A stretch of 23,232 nucleotides of DNA from contig DAOUFU010000204.1 of assembly GCA_034429275.1 (NCBI GenBank), forward strand, positions 1-23,232. Reading direction: 5' to 3'. This DNA comes from DAOUFU01 sp034429275 (GTDB lineage Bacteria > Chloroflexota > Anaerolineae > Aggregatilineales > Aggregatilineaceae). Both the position numbers and the translations under genes were made by a program. The notes under the pieces were generated by a model. The model saw only the letters and a program-made list of their open reading frames with translations. It was not told the DNA's origin and made no database searches. Shown here piece by piece: positions 21,774-23,232 of this stretch. The stretch's first letter is position 1; each line of letters starts with the position of its first letter.

Positions 21774-23232
21774 ATGTCTCGTGTCATTCGTGCCCCTCGT
21801 GGCACTCAGATCAGTTGTAAGGGTTGGCTTCAGGAAGCGGCTCTGCGGATGTTGATGAACAACCTCGATCCAGACGTGGCTCGCGATCCGGATAACCTGA
21901 TCGTGTATGGTGGCAGAGGGCGCGCGGCTCGTAGCTGGGAAGCGTTTGACGCCATTGTTGCCAGCCTGCGCAGCCTGGAAAACGATGAAACATTGATGGT
22001 GCAGTCGGGCAAACCGGTGGCGATCTTCAAGACTCACCCGGATGCACCGCGCGTGCTGATCGCCAATTCCAACCTGGTCCCCGCCTGGGCGACACAGGAA
22101 CATTTTGACGAACTCGAACGCCAGGGACTGATGATGTATGGCCAGATGACGGCGGGATCGTGGATTTACATCGGTACCCAGGGGATTTTGCAAGGGACTT
22201 ATGAGACGTTGGGATCGCTGGCCCGTCAGCACGGATGGGGCAGCTTGAAGGGCAGACTAACGCTGACGGCGGGCCTGGGCGAGATGGGTGGCGCGCAGCC
22301 TCTGGCGATCACTATGAATGAAGGCGTTGGGTTGGTGGTCGAAATCGATCCTCGCATGGCCGAACGGCGGTTGCGGATGCGCTATATCAACCAGGTGGTG
22401 ACCGATCTTGATGAGGCACTGCGGCTGGTCAGCGAGGCGAAAGCCCGGCGCGAACCGTTCTCGGTGGGCGTGATTGGCAACGCGGCGGAGGTGTTCCCGG
22501 CGTTGGTGGCGCGCGGCGTGATCCCGGACGTGGTGACCGACCAGACATCGGCGCATGACCCGCTGTCCTATGTGCCGCACGGGATGACTTTTGAGGAAGC
22601 GCTGAGCCTGCGTGTGAGTGATCCGGGCGAATACGCTCGCCGGGCCAAGCGATCGATGGCCGTGCATTGCCAGGCGATGCTGGATTTCCAGGCGCGTGGA
22701 TCGGTTGTGTTCGACTATGGAAACAATCTGCGCCAGCGGGCCTATGACGAAGGCGTGCTGAATGCGTTCGACTATCCGGGGTTTGTGCCTGCATATATTC
22801 GGCCCTTGTTCTGTGAGGGGAAAGGACCATTCCGGTGGGTGGCTCTTTCCGGCGACCCGGCAGATATTTACCGGACTGACCAGGCGATTATGGAATTGTT
22901 CCCTCACGATGAACACCTGGTGCGCTGGATCAAGATGGCTCAACGTGACGTGGAATTCCAGGGCCTTCCGGCGCGCATCTGTTGGCTGGGGTATGGCGAG
23001 CGAGCGCGGGCGGGACTGGTATTCAACGAGCTGGTGGCGTCAGGCGAGGTCAGCGCGCCGATTGTGATCGGGCGCGATCATCTGGATGCAGGCTCGGTAG
23101 CATCTCCCAACCGTGAAACCGAGGGGATGCGCGATGGGACCGATGCTGTTTCCGACTGGGCCATTCTCAATGCGCTGATCAATGCGGTGGGTGGTGCAAC
23201 CTGGGTGAGTTTCCATCATGGCGGTGGGGTGG
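21774..23232 (+). CDS. hutU: Urocanate hydratase (urocanase), truncated at window end
   Basis: Urocanase converts urocanate to 4-imidazolone-5-propionate, the second step of histidine breakdown, using tightly bound NAD+. 486 codons are in the window against about 550-560 for the family, so the C-terminus is cut by the edge. Diagnostic stretches are YGGRGRAARSWEAFDAI, SGKPVAIFKTHPDAPRVLIA, MTAGSWIYIGTQGILQGTYE and the glycine-rich LTLTAGLGEMGGAQPLA. The catalytic-region cysteine is Cys403 in RICWLGYGERA. DHLDAGSVASPNRETEGM and FHHGGGV close the visible part. ATG 21774 follows GGGAG (21759-21763) by about 10 nt. No hutH, hutI or hut regulator lies upstream in this window; they may follow downstream. 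Confidence 0.95.
   Translation, partial: MSRVIRAPRGTQISCKGWLQEAALRMLMNNLDPDVARDPDNLIVYGGRGRAARSWEAFDAIVASLRSLENDETLMVQSGKPVAIFKTHPDAPRVLIANSNLVPAWATQEHFDELERQGLMMYGQMTAGSWIYIGTQGILQGTYETLGSLARQHGWGSLKGRLTLTAGLGEMGGAQPLAITMNEGVGLVVEIDPRMAERRLRMRYINQVVTDLDEALRLVSEAKARREPFSVGVIGNAAEVFPALVARGVIPDVVTDQTSAHDPLSYVPHGMTFEEALSLRVSDPGEYARRAKRSMAVHCQAMLDFQARGSVVFDYGNNLRQRAYDEGVLNAFDYPGFVPAYIRPLFCEGKGPFRWVALSGDPADIYRTDQAIMELFPHDEHLVRWIKMAQRDVEFQGLPARICWLGYGERARAGLVFNELVASGEVSAPIVIGRDHLDAGSVASPNRETEGMRDGTDAVSDWAILNALINAVGGATWVSFHHGGGV

Overview
The window is a gene-dense, moderately high-GC bacterial chromosome segment with about 18 protein genes, two of them cut by the window edges, and three tRNA genes. 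It shows no phage, transposon or CRISPR signal. The gene content (PreP-type M16 peptidase, gamma-alpha fused KorA with KorB, stand-alone DUF2344 protein, TraR/DksA-lspA pair, Ile T-box leader, urocanase) suggests a member of Chloroflexota, perhaps near Anaerolineae. That placement is inference; no 16S gene is present. Sense genes end normally in TAA, TAG and TGA, so the standard code applies.

Layout. 1-485 (minus) holds tRNA-Thr(TGT), tRNA-Tyr(GTA), tRNA-Thr(GGT) and the start of tuf, driven by a near-consensus promoter. 725-5097 (plus) holds an M16C peptidase, an EamA transporter and a TatA/B-like protein, closed by a terminator. 5244-9077 (plus) holds a promoter with a 32-bp palindromic operator, a FadR-type GntR regulator, korA, and a korB frame broken by two in-frame stops. 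9171-9830 (minus) is a DUF2344 protein. 9890-10973 (plus) is an ECF-like sigma factor with an overlapping one-TM partner, and 11133-12005 is a soluble histidine kinase. 12146-14178 is sucCD. 14215-19388 is a T-box-controlled operon (GNAT acetyltransferase, TPR membrane protein, ileS). 19457-20459 is a TraR/DksA zinc-finger gene with lspA. 20553-21524 (minus) is an aldo/keto reductase. From 21774 to the edge runs urocanase (hutU).

How it fits together. KorAB and SucCD are neighbouring steps around 2-oxoglutarate and succinyl-CoA, so the block from 5 to 14 kb has a central-carbon theme. The regulator just upstream of korA probably controls itself and the oxidoreductase. The ileS operon senses uncharged tRNA-Ile through a full T-box leader with an ATC specifier.

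Most notable points: (1) korB carries TAG and TAA, 15 nt apart, where lysine codons would be expected, with the frame otherwise intact; (2) IleRS has a GTHH signature instead of HIGH, the rearranged form linked to mupirocin hyper-resistance in type 2 IleRS; (3) the Ile T-box leader lies about 1.6 kb from ileS with two extra genes between; (4) a palindromic operator sits just downstream of a strong promoter before the GntR gene; (5) an extended -10 motif (TGnTAnnnT) recurs upstream of most transcription units. I see no wholly new multi-gene system here; the window is mostly housekeeping with unusual details.
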